A DNA stretch of 6,103 bases from Acholeplasmatales bacterium (GTDB taxonomy: Bacteria; Bacillota_I; Bacilli_A; Acholeplasmatales; Anaeroplasmataceae). The position numbers and the translations under genes were made by a program. The DNA lies in NCBI GenBank assembly GCA_017388605.1, contig JAFPIE010000092.1, forward strand, positions 1-6,103. The letters are read 5' to 3'. Shown here one piece after another: positions 1-5,341 of the stretch. A model generated the notes under the pieces. It had not been told where the DNA came from and ran no database searches. It saw only the letters and a list, made by a program, of their open reading frames with translations. The number at the start of each line of letters is the position of its first letter. Position 1 is the first letter of the stretch.

Positions 1-681
1 GCTAGAGCACAATCAAGAAGAAAAATGCTTGAAAAGATTCAGGTTCTAGAAAAGCCTACGAACCATGAGCCTATGCATATTACCTTCCCATTCTCTAAAG
101 GATTAGGTCAAGAGGTATTAAAGCTTGACCACCTTACCGTAGGATATGGAGATAAGGTTGTTTTAGAGAACTTAGAATTCCTGATGAAGCAAAACCAAAA
201 AATCGCAATTTTAGGTCATAATGGTGTAGGTAAATCTACAATATTAAAAACGATTATGGGACTAATTCCACCTCTTGGTGGCAAATACGTATGGAATCCT
301 AGTGGAGATTTGAATTATTTTGCACAAGAGGAAGTATATGATGCAGTAACAACTCCAATTGAGTATTTAAGATATTATTATCATTTAAAGACCGATGGAG
401 AATTAAGAAGCATACTTGCCTCTGTTGGAATTAAGGGGGACCTTGCGGTAAAGCCAATGTGCCAGCTATCTGGTGGGCAGCAAACTAAAGTAAGGCTTGC
501 CTTAATGACGATGAAGAAAAGTAATATATTAATTTTTGATGAGCCTACAAATCATCTAGATGTTTTATCTAAGGCAGAGCTTTGGGAGGCTATAGATAAA
601 TTCCCTGGTTCTGTAATTTTAGTTACACATGAGGATGATTTTTACGAAGGCTTAGTAGATATGGAATTAAAGTTTGAGTAG
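1..681 (+). CDS. ABC-F family ATPase, C-terminal half (5' end outside window)
   Basis: The reading frame is open from base 1. The residues before the first ATG (base 25) read ARAQSRRK, the typical end of the ABC-F inter-domain linker, so that ATG is internal and the gene starts upstream. The visible 226 residues form the second nucleotide-binding domain: Walker A GHNGVGKST (214-240), Q-loop Gln (325-327), signature LSGGQ (466-480), Walker B ILIFDEPTNHLD (526-561, with the ABC-F-type NHLD D-loop), and switch His in VTHED (622-636). There are no membrane segments, so this is a soluble ribosome-associated ATPase rather than a transporter. Family members act on ribosomal E-site function or give antibiotic target protection; which subfamily this is cannot be told without the N-terminal half and linker. 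It ends about 15 residues after the switch His with no C-terminal extension. Stop is TAG. Confidence 0.93.
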   Translation, partial: ARAQSRRKMLEKIQVLEKPTNHEPMHITFPFSKGLGQEVLKLDHLTVGYGDKVVLENLEFLMKQNQKIAILGHNGVGKSTILKTIMGLIPPLGGKYVWNPSGDLNYFAQEEVYDAVTTPIEYLRYYYHLKTDGELRSILASVGIKGDLAVKPMCQLSGGQQTKVRLALMTMKKSNILIFDEPTNHLDVLSKAELWEAIDKFPGSVILVTHEDDFYEGLVDMELKFE

Positions 682-694
682 AGAATTGAATCCC

Positions 695-727
695 CCTTTT
701 ATATAATAAAAGGAAATGATTTTCTTC
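695..727 (+). terminator. Weak hairpin after the ABC-F gene, possible terminator
   Basis: CCTTTTA (695-701) and TAAAAGG (707-713) form a perfect 7-bp stem around a 5-base loop. A broken T-rich stretch (719-728) follows only after six further bases. The stem is A/T-rich, so termination would be inefficient. The loop and right arm also spell a TATAAT (702-707) with no acceptable -35, so this may be a chance AT palindrome. Confidence 0.3.
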
Positions 728-756
728 TTGACATTTAATTATCATACACTTATAAT
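728..756 (+). promoter_or_regulatory. Consensus sigma-A promoter of yceD-rpmF
   Basis: TTGACA (728-733), a 17-base spacer and TATAAT (751-756): both hexamers match the consensus fully at ideal spacing. Predicted initiation is near 763, leaving a leader of only about 16 bases, almost all of it the ribosome-binding site (GAGGTGA, 767-773). Such a strong site suits a ribosomal-protein operon. It also rules out translation from the upstream in-frame ATG at 716, which lies before the promoter. Confidence 0.88.
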
Positions 757-778
757 AGACAATGCTGAGGTGATTTTT

Positions 779-1237
779 ATGCAGTTAACTCTGGCTCAGT
801 TAAGAAAGGTTACATTCCCATATACTGTAGAGGAGGATATTGATTTAACCGATGTCCTTAATGGATTTGAGGATATTATATCTGTATCTAATGTTCATGT
901 AACATCTACAATTAGGGAAAGAGGTATAGATACCTACCATATAAGCTTCCACATTGTATGTGAGCTTACATTAGAGGATTCTGTATCATTAGAACCTGTT
1001 TCCTATCCAATTGATACTAAGGCAGAAGAGATTTTTACTAAGGATGAAACTCTAGAGGATGTATTCCTAATTGATGGAATTACATTAAACACAAAGGAAG
1101 CAATTGTTACAAATATTCTTTGTGAAAAGCCTATGAGCTATACTCTTTGTGAATTTGAATCTGATCCTGAACCTGAGGAAAAGAGTGAAGAGTCAGATAT
1201 TAATCCTGCATTCGCAGCATTAAAAGATTTAATCTAG
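779..1237 (+). CDS. yceD: YceD/DUF177 family protein (23S rRNA accumulation)
   Basis: This 152-residue protein belongs to the YceD (DUF177) family, which in E. coli is needed for normal 23S rRNA levels and is a conserved partner of the L32 gene; its biochemical role is unresolved. Family marks: a central CELTLED (61-67) followed by LEPVSYPID; an IDGITLN-type segment (98-104) leading into an acidic/aliphatic helix with ILCEKP (113-118); and the terminal NPAFAALKDL (142-151), matching the family's usual DPR..L..L ending. The Cys-rich C-terminal motif of many homologues is absent and replaced by an acidic linker (126-140). The start at 779 is chosen because GAGGTGA (767-773) precedes it and the promoter lies just upstream; the longer frame from 716 would code through the promoter. 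rpmF follows after 12 bases, so the two are co-transcribed. Identification rests on motifs plus synteny with rpmF. Confidence 0.88.
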   Translation: MQLTLAQLRKVTFPYTVEEDIDLTDVLNGFEDIISVSNVHVTSTIRERGIDTYHISFHIVCELTLEDSVSLEPVSYPIDTKAEEIFTKDETLEDVFLIDGITLNTKEAIVTNILCEKPMSYTLCEFESDPEPEEKSEESDINPAFAALKDLI

Positions 1238-1243
1238 GAGGTG
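1236..1243 (+). promoter_or_regulatory. Strong Shine-Dalgarno of rpmF overlapping the yceD stop codon
   Basis: AGGAGGTG is a full anti-16S match, six bases before the rpmF ATG. Its first two bases are the last two of the yceD stop TAG. Ribosomes finishing yceD would therefore stop directly over the rpmF initiation site, an arrangement that favours translational coupling (inference). Confidence 0.85.
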
Positions 1244-1249
1244 TAAAAG

Positions 1250-1444
1250 ATGGCAGTACCTTTCAGAAGAACTTCTAAGATGAAGAAAAGAGTAAGACGT
1301 TCTCACTTAGCATTAAATGTTCCAGGAATGATCACTTGTCCAAACTGTGGTGAATTAACATTAGCTCATAGAGTATGTTCAAACTGTGGTTTCTACAAAG
1401 GCAAGCAGGTTGTAGCTCCTAAGGCAGAAAAAGTTGAGGAATAA
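1250..1444 (+). CDS. rpmF: 50S ribosomal protein L32 (bL32)
   Basis: This 64-residue protein is bL32, a small zinc-ribbon component of the large ribosomal subunit. The N-terminus [19 protein letters not shown] is diagnostic (family form MAVPxRRTSKxxKxxRRxH) and strongly basic for rRNA contact. Two CxxC knuckles follow, CPNC (C30, C33) and CSNC (C43, C46), so this is the zinc-binding C+ paralogue type rather than the zinc-independent C- form that some bacteria switch to under zinc starvation. The tail KAEKVEE is an ordinary variable extension. Length is normal. It is the second gene of the yceD-rpmF unit. Many bacteria continue with plsX and fatty-acid genes after rpmF, but here a strong terminator closes the unit. 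Confidence 0.98.
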   Translation: MAVPFRRTSKMKKRVRRSHLALNVPGMITCPNCGELTLAHRVCSNCGFYKGKQVVAPKAEKVEE

Positions 1445-1472
1445 TTTCATTTTAAGAAAATATTACTGATAG

Positions 1473-1506
1473 AAATAGGCTCCAGGGGAGCCTATTTTCT
1501 ATTTAT
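1473..1506 (+). terminator. Intrinsic terminator of yceD-rpmF
   Basis: AAATAGGCTCC (1473-1483) pairs perfectly with GGAGCCTATTT (1487-1497) across a three-base loop. A T-rich run TTTTCTATTTAT (1495-1506) follows. The 11-bp stem has its G/C pairs near the loop, as in strong rho-independent terminators. It separates rpmF from rsmH. Confidence 0.93.
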
Positions 1507-1524
1507 GATAGATTTTACACTTTA

Positions 1525-1541
1525 ATTCATTTATAATGAAT
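1525..1541 (+). promoter_or_regulatory. -10 box of rsmH inside an inverted repeat
   Basis: TATAAT (1532-1537) lies 18 bases before the rsmH start, and no terminator separates them. The -35 is poor: at 17-base spacing TAGATT (1509-1514) matches 3 of 6, and the better TTTACA (1514-1519) is only 12 bases away. ATTCATT (1525-1531) and AATGAAT (1535-1541) form a perfect 7-3-7 inverted repeat over the -10 box, which could be an operator or an accident of AT-rich sequence. No MraZ-box TGGGN direct repeats are present. Confidence 0.5.
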
Positions 1542-1555
1542 GAGGAGTTGATATT

Positions 1556-2479
1556 ATGTATATACATAAAAGTGTTTTATTAAATGAAGCAATAGAAGGC
1601 TTAAATATTAAACCAGATGGAATCTATGTAGATGCTACTACAGGTGGTGGTGGGCATTCAAGCCATATTCTATCTAAGCTTACTACAGGACATTTATATT
1701 GCTTCGACCAGGATGAATATGCTTATACTAGAAGCAAAGAGGTATTAGATCCTATTTCTAAGGAGAATTATACCTTCATTAAATCTAATTTTGTAAATAT
1801 TAAAAGTGAATTAAACAAGCTTGGTGTAGAGAAAATCGATGGTATATTATATGATTTAGGAGTTTCCTCCTTCCAATTTGATATACCAGAAAGAGGATTT
1901 TCCTATAATTATGATGCACCGCTGGATATGAGAATGAATCAAAGCCAGGAATTAACTGCGGAAATTATAGTAAATACATGGAGCTTTAATGATTTAATGC
2001 GAATTTTTACAAGATATGGAGAAGATCCATTTTCTAAGCAAATCGCAAGAGCGATTGAGCGCGAAAGAGAAAAAAAGAGAATTCATACAACATTTGAGCT
2101 AGTAGATGTGATTAAAAGTGCCCTACCGGCTAAGGTATTATCCAAAAAGGGACATCCTGCAAAGCAGACCTTCCAGGCCTTAAGAATTGCTGTAAACGAT
2201 GAGCTTCGCGTTTTTGAGGTTTCCATTAATGATGCATTAGATATGCTAAATCCTAAAGGCAGAGCAGTAGTGATTACCTTCCATTCCCTAGAGGATAGAA
2301 TTTGTAAAACGGTATTTAAGGAAAGAAGTATCATAGATATTCCAAAGGGAGTTCCTATTGTTAATATAGAAGCACCATATGAGCTGATTACTAAAAAGCC
2401 TATTGTTGCTAATGAAGAGGAGCTAGAAGAAAATAATCGAGCACATTCTGCAAAAATGAGAATCATAGAAAAGAAATAG
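1556..2479 (+). CDS. rsmH: 16S rRNA (cytosine(1402)-N(4))-methyltransferase RsmH (MraW)
   Basis: RsmH is a SAM-dependent enzyme that methylates N4 of C1402 in the decoding centre of 16S rRNA. The 307-residue length is normal. Motifs in order: SAM-binding [10 protein letters not shown] (26-35); an acidic strand end FDQDE (50-54); DLGVSS (100-105); the family block [16 protein letters not shown] (112-127); [14 protein letters not shown] (154-167); [18 protein letters not shown] (200-217); FHSLEDR (242-248); and a C-terminal [11 protein letters not shown] (293-303). All core elements are intact, so the enzyme should be active. GAGGAG (1542-1547) sits eight bases before the ATG. In most bacteria rsmH is the second gene of the division/cell-wall cluster, after mraZ and before ftsL. 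Here rpmF and its terminator lie upstream and an unrelated membrane protein downstream. Stop is TAG with TGA immediately after it. Confidence 0.97.
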   Translation: MYIHKSVLLNEAIEGLNIKPDGIYVDATTGGGGHSSHILSKLTTGHLYCFDQDEYAYTRSKEVLDPISKENYTFIKSNFVNIKSELNKLGVEKIDGILYDLGVSSFQFDIPERGFSYNYDAPLDMRMNQSQELTAEIIVNTWSFNDLMRIFTRYGEDPFSKQIARAIEREREKKRIHTTFELVDVIKSALPAKVLSKKGHPAKQTFQALRIAVNDELRVFEVSINDALDMLNPKGRAVVITFHSLEDRICKTVFKERSIIDIPKGVPIVNIEAPYELITKKPIVANEEELEENNRAHSAKMRIIEKK

Positions 2480-2488
2480 TGATATAAT
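2480..2488 (+). promoter_or_regulatory. Extended -10 promoter for the small membrane protein
   Basis: TGATATAAT is a complete TGn extended -10 with a perfect TATAAT (2483-2488), beginning directly after the rsmH stop. At 17-base spacing the -35 position reads GAATCA, a poor match, which is typical of extended -10 promoters. Initiation near 2495 would give a leader of about 20 bases carrying AAGGAGGA (2501-2508). The downstream gene could therefore be expressed independently of rsmH. Confidence 0.6.
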
Positions 2489-2515
2489 AAAAGGGAAATT
2501 AAGGAGGATTTTATA

Positions 2516-2791
2516 ATGAAAAAGAACACATTAGCTTGGTGGGTAGGCTTCTTAGCCTTCGTCATTTTATTTGCTGCAGGTATCGCGTGGTGCTTACACT
2601 GGATTCCAGCTGTCGCAGGAGTATTCGGCAATATTAAAATGGTTGCATCCATCGTATTAACTGTAATTGCTTTAGTCTTTGGTTGGACTTGGCTTAGAAC
2701 TACAATCAAGAATAAAACAGCTTTACTTGTATTATCTATACTATTTGTAGTATTTGCTGTATTAGCAATTTTAGGATTTATTGGTATTTAA
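2516..2791 (+). CDS. Small three-helix membrane protein, function unknown
   Basis: I do not recognise this 91-residue protein. It starts MKKN and then is almost entirely hydrophobic, with three likely membrane helices at about 7-27 (Trp-rich, AWW), 40-61 (ending GWTWL) and 69-91. The helices are joined by short loops, the second basic (RTTIKNKT, 61-68). There are no cleavable-signal features, no catalytic motif and no metal ligands; C26 is the only Cys. AAGGAGGA (2501-2508) lies seven bases before the ATG, a strong ribosome-binding site that supports real translation. It sits where ftsL usually follows rsmH, but FtsL has one membrane helix and a periplasmic coiled coil, so this is not FtsL. 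Its own extended -10 and terminator suggest a separate short mRNA. The opposite-strand frame over it is discounted. Confidence 0.8.
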   Translation: MKKNTLAWWVGFLAFVILFAAGIAWCLHWIPAVAGVFGNIKMVASIVLTVIALVFGWTWLRTTIKNKTALLVLSILFVVFAVLAILGFIGI

Positions 2792-2794
2792 GAT

Positions 2795-2819
2795 AAGGGC
2801 TTATGCCCTTTTTCTTTTT
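2795..2819 (+). terminator. Intrinsic terminator of the small membrane protein gene
   Basis: AAGGGC (2795-2800) and GCCCTT (2805-2810) form a 6-bp stem with a TTAT loop, followed by T-rich sequence to 2819. It starts three bases after the stop codon. Its T-tract directly abuts the T-tract (on the other strand) of the clpB terminator. Confidence 0.88.
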
Positions 2820-2847
2820 AAAAAGAAAAGAGCCACAAAAGTGGCTC
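2820..2847 (-). terminator. Intrinsic terminator of clpB
   Basis: On the minus strand GAGCCAC (2847-2841), a TTTT loop and GTGGCTC (2836-2830) form a perfect 7-bp G/C-rich stem, followed by TTTTCTTTTT (2829-2820). It begins six bases after the clpB stop codon. The gene and the plus-strand gene converge here. Confidence 0.93.
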
Positions 2848-2853
2848 AATGTA

Positions 2854-4971
2854 CTATTTATGAAGTAATCTTATTTCATTATTTACTGCATCTATAACAT
2901 ATGGAACATTAGGCTTTAATTCGCCCTTTATAATCTTTGTTGCAATGAATGTTTCAATATATTTTGTAATATATCTCTTTACTGGTCTTGCACCATAAGC
3001 CTCATCAAAGGCTTGATCTAGAATATATTGCTTTAGTGAATACGCAAAAGTCATATCGATATCCTGAGTAATTAATCTCATATTTAAATTCTTTAGCATC
3101 TTTGTAACAATCTTTAATTGTACATCCTTTGTTAAAGGATTAAATGTGATAATCTCATCGATACGATTTAAGAATTCTGGCTTAAAGTTTTCCTTTAATA
3201 ATTGATTTACCATAGCTTCCTTATTTGCATCATGAGAAAGAAGAATATCAGAACCAATATTTGATGTCATAATGATGATTGTATTCTTAAAATCTACACA
3301 TCTTCCCTGAGAAGCTGTTAATCTACCATCATCAAGGATTTGAAGTAGGATATTAAATACATCATGGTGAGCTTTTTCAATTTCATCAAATAATACGATA
3401 GAATAAGGATTACGTCTAACCTTTTCCGTTAGCTGTCCTCCCTCCTCATATCCTACATATCCTGGGGCAGAACCGATAAGCTTAGATACAGAGTATTGCT
3501 CCATATATTCACTCATATCTAATCTTACAATATGAGATTCTGAATCAAATAATGCTTCAGCTAAGGCTTTTGCAAGCTCTGTTTTACCAACACCTGTAGG
3601 ACCTAAGAATAAGAAGGAGCCAATAGGCTTGTTTTCATCCTTAATTCCGGCACGCTGTCTAATGATGGCATCACTGATTAATTCAACTGCACTATCTTGA
3701 CCAATAACTCTTTCCTTAAGTGTTTCTGCAAGAGATAAAATCTTTTCTCTTTCACCTTGCATTAGCTTTGAAATTGGAATATTTGTCCATTTAGCAACAA
3801 CCTCAGCTACAGCCTCCTCATCTACAGATTCGGATAATAAATGGTCTTCCTTAGATTTATCTTGATATTCCTTAATTTGCTGCTCAAGGGATGGAATTAG
3901 AGAATACTGAAGCTCGGATGCCTTCTTATAATTTCCTTCATTAAAGGCTTTTTCAAGCTCAAATTTCTTATCCTCTAGTTCCTTTTTAATATCCTTATAT
4001 TTGCTGATTTCAGCCTTTTCCTTTTGCCATTTTTCAGTTAATGCTTTCGCTTCGTCCTCAAGCTTTGCAAGCTCATCTGTAATAGCAACTAATCTTTTCT
4101 TAGAAACATCATCGGATTCCTTCTTTAATGCCATTTGCTCAATCTTTAATTGGGCAATCTTTCTATCTGCATCATCCAAAGAAGTAGGCTTAGAATCTAT
4201 TTCCATACGACAAGAAGCACAAGCCTCATCAATTAAATCAATTGCCTTATCTGGCAAAAATCTATCGGTGATATAACGATTCGATAGTGTTGCTGCAGCC
4301 ACAATTGCGTTATCCATAATGGTAACTCCATGATGCAACTCAAATCTTTCCTTAATACCACGCAATATAGAGATTGTATCTTCAACTGTAGGCTCAGAAA
4401 CTAAAACCTTCTGGAATCTACGCTCAAGTGCACTATCCTTTTCGATATATTCTCTATATTCCTTTAATGTGGTAGCACCGATACAGTGAAGCTCGCCTCT
4501 AGCAAGCATTGGCTTTAGCATATTAGATGCATCGAGTGCACCATCTGCTTTACCAGCACCAACAATAAGATGAATTTCATCGATGAACATAATGATTTTA
4601 CCATCCGATTCCTTAACCTTATTTAATATGGCCTTAAGTCTTTCTTCAAATTCACCTCTAAATTTAGCGCCAGCAACAAGCGCACCCATATCTAGCTCGA
4701 AGATAGATTTATCCTTAAGAGTAGTAGGAACGTCGTTTGCTACAATACGTCTAGCTAAACCTTCAATGATTGCGGTTTTACCTACACCTGGTTCACCAAT
4801 TAATACTGGATTATTTTTTGTTTTTCTTGAAAGGATTTTGATGATCCTACGGATTTCCTCATCACGTCCGATAACGGGATCAATTTTTCCTTCCCTAGCA
4901 AGCGCAACAATGTCTCTTCCATATTTTTCAAGTACATTTTCGTTTTCATTTTGTTCGTTATTATACTGCAT
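2854..4971 (-). CDS. clpB: ATP-dependent disaggregase ClpB, naturally lacking the N-domain
   Basis: ClpB (Hsp104 family) is a hexameric AAA+ machine that, with DnaK/DnaJ/GrpE, threads aggregated proteins through its pore. This 705-residue protein has AAA-1 with Walker A GEPGVGKT (59-66), pore loop [10 protein letters not shown] (101-110, Phe where E. coli has Tyr), Walker B MFIDE (128-132) and arginine fingers R184/R185. A full-length coiled-coil M-domain follows (about 264-385), the hallmark of ClpB over ClpC/ClpA. AAA-2 has Walker A GPTGVGKT (457-464), pore loop GYVGYEEGG (504-512), Walker B VLFDE (526-530), sensor-1 TSN (569-571), R603 and sensor-2 GAR (660-662). No IGF/IGL ClpP-docking loop is seen, so it should refold rather than feed a protease. 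The usual ~150-residue N-domain is absent: the chain begins about 15 residues before the AAA-1 linker, with AAAGGTG (4987-4981), the promoter and CIRCE directly upstream. It thus matches the short ClpB isoform of other bacteria and mycoplasma ClpB. Stop is TAG. Confidence 0.97.
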   Translation of the reverse strand: MQYNNEQNENENVLEKYGRDIVALAREGKIDPVIGRDEEIRRIIKILSRKTKNNPVLIGEPGVGKTAIIEGLARRIVANDVPTTLKDKSIFELDMGALVAGAKFRGEFEERLKAILNKVKESDGKIIMFIDEIHLIVGAGKADGALDASNMLKPMLARGELHCIGATTLKEYREYIEKDSALERRFQKVLVSEPTVEDTISILRGIKERFELHHGVTIMDNAIVAAATLSNRYITDRFLPDKAIDLIDEACASCRMEIDSKPTSLDDADRKIAQLKIEQMALKKESDDVSKKRLVAITDELAKLEDEAKALTEKWQKEKAEISKYKDIKKELEDKKFELEKAFNEGNYKKASELQYSLIPSLEQQIKEYQDKSKEDHLLSESVDEEAVAEVVAKWTNIPISKLMQGEREKILSLAETLKERVIGQDSAVELISDAIIRQRAGIKDENKPIGSFLFLGPTGVGKTELAKALAEALFDSESHIVRLDMSEYMEQYSVSKLIGSAPGYVGYEEGGQLTEKVRRNPYSIVLFDEIEKAHHDVFNILLQILDDGRLTASQGRCVDFKNTIIIMTSNIGSDILLSHDANKEAMVNQLLKENFKPEFLNRIDEIITFNPLTKDVQLKIVTKMLKNLNMRLITQDIDMTFAYSLKQYILDQAFDEAYGARPVKRYITKYIETFIATKIIKGELKPNVPYVIDAVNNEIRLLHK

Positions 4972-5013
4972 ATATCATCACACCTTTCTGACTCTCTCAC
5001 CTAAGTCAACTCT

Positions 5014-5042
5014 ATTATAATATTAAAAATTGGCACTGTCAA
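5014..5042 (-). promoter_or_regulatory. Consensus sigma-A promoter of clpB
   Basis: Reading the minus strand, TTGACA (5042-5037), 17 bases and TATAAT (5019-5014) give a fully consensus promoter. Initiation near 5007 leaves a leader of about 35 bases to the ATG at 4971. The whole -35 box falls inside the CIRCE operator, so HrcA binding would block RNA polymerase directly. Confidence 0.92.
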
Positions 5043-5056
5043 GTATAGAGTGCCAA
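5030..5056. promoter_or_regulatory. CIRCE element (HrcA heat-shock operator) for clpB
   Basis: TTGGCACTG (5030-5038), nine bases, then GAGTGCCAA (5048-5056). The classical CIRCE is TTAGCACTC-N9-GAGTGCTAA. Spacing is exact; the A/G change at the third base is compensated on the other arm, and one base (5038) breaks the symmetry. HrcA bound here represses at normal temperature and releases on heat shock. CIRCE control of clpB, as well as dnaK, is known from mycoplasmas, which lack alternative heat-shock sigma factors. Confidence 0.93.
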
Positions 5057-5082
5057 AAAGTAGAAAAACGATAAAAATATGT

Positions 5083-5111
5083 TTGACATTAGAATGCCAT
5101 TTCAGTATAAT
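5083..5111 (+). promoter_or_regulatory. Consensus sigma-A promoter of tRNA-Cys
   Basis: TTGACA (5083-5088), 17 bases and TATAAT (5106-5111), followed by predicted initiation near 5118, about 12 bases before the mature tRNA. It is divergent from the clpB promoter; the two -35 boxes are 40 bases apart across an A-rich stretch (5055-5080) that could act as an UP element for this promoter. Confidence 0.92.
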
Positions 5112-5129
5112 AGAAGCGTTCACGAATAT

Positions 5130-5203
5130 GGACCCGTAGCCAAGTGGTAAGGCACGGCACTGCAACTGCCTGATCGTTGGTTCGAATCCGATCGGGTCCT
5201 CCA
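5130..5203 (+). tRNA. tRNA-Cys (anticodon GCA)
   Basis: A complete 74-base cloverleaf with encoded CCA. The acceptor stem is GGACCCG (5130-5136) with CGGGTCC (5193-5199). The D-arm stem is GCC (5139-5141) with GGC (5151-5153). The anticodon stem-loop is 5155-5171 with loop CTGCAAC (5160-5166), giving anticodon GCA at 5162-5164. The T-arm is GTTGG, loop TTCGAAT, CCGAT (5176-5192). The discriminator is U (5200), the identity base expected for tRNA-Cys, and CCA is 5201-5203. The outermost anticodon-stem pair (C5155/T5171) is mismatched, and the T-stem has two G-U pairs; neither is disabling. It appears to be transcribed alone. Confidence 0.97.
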
Positions 5204-5215
5204 TTAAAGAACAAT

Positions 5216-5250
5216 AGGATTGATACAAACTATCAATCCTTTTTCTTTAT
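5216..5250 (+). terminator. Intrinsic terminator of tRNA-Cys
   Basis: AGGATTGATA (5216-5225) pairs perfectly with TATCAATCCT (5231-5240) around a CAAAC loop, followed by TTTTCTTTAT. The 10-bp stem starts 12 bases after the CCA end. Confidence 0.93.
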
Positions 5251-5257
5251 ATGTCAA

Positions 5258-5305
5258 TTGAATTAAAATCAACTTTTCATCAAAAACATATTGAATATTA
5301 TTCAA
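5258..5305. repeat. Paired operator-like palindromes before the RhuM-Fic gene
   Basis: TTGAATATTATTCAA (5291-5305) is a perfect 7-1-7 palindrome and contains the -35 box of the downstream promoter. A second copy TTGAATTAAAATCAA (5258-5272) pairs at 6 of 7 positions and lies exactly 33 bases upstream. TTGA or TCAA tetramers start at 5258, 5269, 5280, 5291 and 5302, a strict 11-base step, placing them on one face of the helix. Binding by the downstream protein's own winged-helix domain is an inference. Confidence 0.5.
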
Positions 5306-5319
5306 CAAATTGATATAAT
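5291..5319 (+). promoter_or_regulatory. Promoter of the RhuM-Fic gene
   Basis: TTGAAT (5291-5296, 4 of 6 consensus), a 17-base spacer and TATAAT (5314-5319), with TGA directly before it giving an extended -10. Predicted initiation near 5326 gives a leader of about 16 bases, beginning at the ribosome-binding site AAAGGA (5327-5332). The in-frame ATG at 5324 would lie at or before the RNA start, supporting the later ATG at 5342. Confidence 0.72.
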
Positions 5320-5341
5320 TGCTATGAAAGGATTGGTTACT

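Noticed and set aside
762..773. Mini-frame ATG CTG AGG TGA in the yceD leader, as a possible regulatory leader peptide
   Set aside because: It overlaps the ribosome-binding site itself and its ATG falls at the predicted RNA start, so it cannot be initiated normally.
716..778. N-terminal extension of YceD by 21 residues
   Set aside because: It would be coded through the TTGACA/TATAAT promoter and lacks a suitable ribosome-binding site; the ATG at 779 has one.
1514..1537. TTTACA plus TATAAT as a standard rsmH promoter
   Set aside because: The spacing is only 12 bases, too short for sigma-A recognition of both boxes.
701..2494. Shared 13-mer ATATAATAAAAGG at 701-713 and 2482-2494 as a dispersed repeat
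   Set aside because: It is short and consists mainly of a -10 box plus A-tract; in AT-rich intergenic DNA this is more likely coincidence than a repeat family.
2083..2709. 208-codon minus-strand frame
   Set aside because: It lies antisense to the end of rsmH and to the small membrane protein, both with strong motifs or ribosome-binding sites. Its Ser/Leu-rich composition is typical of a shadow frame.
4001..4276. 91-codon plus-strand frame
   Set aside because: Antisense to the ClpB M-domain; its Ser/Phe-rich sequence mirrors the Lys/Glu-rich coiled coil.
4800..5000. 66-codon minus-strand frame overlapping the clpB start
   Set aside because: Out of frame with clpB and overlapping its N-terminus; it has no recognisable domain, and it is not the missing Clp N-domain.
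4583..5020. 145-codon plus-strand frame
   Set aside because: Antisense to the ClpB AAA-1 coding region and running into the clpB promoter; low-complexity Ser/Leu content and no ribosome-binding site.
5001..5228. 75-codon minus-strand frame across tRNA-Cys
   Set aside because: It is the antisense of the tRNA and of the tRNA and clpB promoters; its middle is the familiar false translation of a tRNA complement (IGFEPTIRQLQCRALPLGYGS).
5324..5341. Alternative in-frame ATG for the RhuM-Fic gene
   Set aside because: No ribosome-binding site upstream, and it lies at or before the predicted transcription start; AAAGGA serves the ATG at 5342.
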